Shown here piece by piece: positions 63,491 through 64,000 of a stretch of DNA of 64,000 nucleotides. This DNA is from Sulfurimonas indica (GTDB lineage: Bacteria; Campylobacterota; Campylobacteria; Campylobacterales; Sulfurimonadaceae): assembly GCF_009192995.1 (NCBI RefSeq), contig NZ_SDID01000001.1, positions 62,001 to 126,000 on the forward strand. Reading direction: 5' to 3'. The notes beneath the pieces are model-generated. The model had not been told where the DNA came from, made no database searches, and saw only the letters and a program-made list of their open reading frames with translations. Made by a program: the position numbers and the translations under genes. The first letter of the stretch is position 1; every line of letters starts with the position of its first letter.

Positions 63491-64000
63491 CCCAACGGGC
63501 AAAAAATCGTGCAGGAATGATTCGCTCACTTATCTCTTTTGCACTCAAAATATGCTCTTTTAAAATACGAGCAAGATAAGGAGCAAGTACAAAACCATAA
63601 CCCCCGCTTCCATTTATCATAGAGAGCTGCGGATAATACAAAAACTCTTGAAAATCTGGTTTTTTTACACGAATATTTTTCTCACAACACGCCAGTGTCT
63701 CACGTGAGAGTACAAGAGGACCGACAAGTGGCATATAATCAAAGGAACCCGAACGCAGTCCCGTGTAATCTTTGACTATCTCTACATCACTCAGGTTAAT
63801 AGTGCGTGAAGCTTTCTCTAAAAGCTCACGTCTCCCCTCTTCTACATTATAAGGTTCACGTGAGGTTTGGGGATGATAATGCACATTATGCGTGGCACCT
63901 ATTGCCAAGCGATTACCATCACTCGGCGAAATAGAGACAAACTGATGAATGGAGTATGGATTTTGTGTGCTGGTTTGAACATCGATTCTATGTCCCCAAA
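63474..64000 (-). CDS. FAD-dependent oxidoreductase, MnmC-like C-terminal part (truncated by window)
   Basis: The frame is open from the stop at 63474 to the right edge, so the N-terminal part with the FAD-binding fold is not seen. The visible 175 residues include SPSDGNRLAIGATHN, the DAO-type signature YTGLRSGSFDYMPLVGPL and the C-terminal INGSGGYGFVLAPYLARIL. These resemble the oxidoreductase domain of MnmC, which processes tRNA wobble uridine 34, but a generic DAO enzyme is possible. The end overlaps the convergent unknown gene. Confidence 0.7.
   Translation of the reverse strand, partial: WGHRIDVQTSTQNPYSIHQFVSISPSDGNRLAIGATHNVHYHPQTSREPYNVEEGRRELLEKASRTINLSDVEIVKDYTGLRSGSFDYMPLVGPLVLSRETLACCEKNIRVKKPDFQEFLYYPQLSMINGSGGYGFVLAPYLARILKEHILSAKEISERIIPARFFARWAKRRS

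Noticed and set aside
63496-63515. GCCC-AAC-GGGC followed by AAAAAA near 63500 as a terminator
   Set aside because: The run is inside the coding end of the FAD oxidoreductase and has an A-run, not a T-run, on the plus strand; on the minus strand the T-run precedes the stem.
1-64000. tRNA, rRNA, CRISPR arrays, insertion sequences, prophage or defence genes
   Set aside because: Looked for by eye in all intergenic gaps, none of which exceeds about 310 bases; nothing with these features was seen. A covariance-model scan would be the decisive check for small RNAs.

Overview
This is an ordinary chromosomal stretch from a bacterium of the Campylobacterota (Epsilonproteobacteria). It most resembles a free-living, probably marine, Sulfurimonas-like organism. 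The reasons are:
- AT-rich DNA, with TATAAT -10 boxes that mostly lack an obvious -35.
- The order aroB / MscS channel / mtaB / FtsH-like / bioV, which as I recall is shared with Helicobacter.
- Paired rod genes flgF-flgG behind a sigma-54 promoter.
- An SdhABE-type succinate dehydrogenase/fumarate reductase whose third subunit is of heterodisulfide-reductase type.
- A COG3400 TrkA-like protein.
- A flagellar stator resembling the sodium-type PomAB of Vibrio.
The species call is inference; no rRNA or tRNA gene was seen.

Layout:
- 1-6.3 kb: distal rod genes on the minus strand, rpoD, a small membrane/AtpI-like pair and hemL.
- 6.3-12.9 kb: tonB and a complete RND efflux system (membrane fusion protein, pump, TolC).
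- 12.9-19.1 kb: a CitE-like lyase and a cytochrome c on the minus strand, then a plus-strand series folD-lepB-M50 protease-rpiB-coiled coil-apt-trpB.
- 19.1-25.2 kb: a degenerate receiver/GGDEF protein, pepA, a short ORF ahead of metE, metE, a cytochrome c, an OmpA/MotB-type gene remnant and an MTH1187-family gene.
- 25.2-30.4 kb: ychF, psd-truD-thiL and a second degenerate GGDEF protein.
- 30.5-37.8 kb: sdhABE, xth, a DUF1566 protein, an AhpD-like protein, two YeeE/YedE half-transporters and a divergent MerR regulator.
- 37.8-46 kb: mog, then the minus-strand aroB-mscS-mtaB-ftsH-like-bioV operon and the TrkA-like gene.
- 46-52.4 kb: motA-motB-fliP-trmA and a coiled-coil protein, then an lpxE-like/eptA lipid A modification pair.
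- 52.5-64 kb: glmU, a DNA glycosylase, an HDOD protein, a tightly packed coaBC-uppS-prepilin peptidase-lptF/G-truA-NifU-like-ferritin-like series, two minus-strand envelope genes, one unknown gene and an FAD oxidoreductase cut by the right edge.

The window is mainly housekeeping, envelope, motility and respiratory genes in short, tightly overlapping operons. I see no prophage, insertion sequence, CRISPR array or defence island. The most interesting content is proteins of known families with lost active sites: an FtsH homologue without its zinc motif, two GGDEF proteins without the motif, and a NifU-like protein lacking one ligand cysteine. There are also several unexplained regulatory signals: a shared AACGTTAC element near hemL/tonB and a cytochrome gene, a MerR-type palindrome, a leader ORF before metE, and recurrent hairpins at convergent gene ends.
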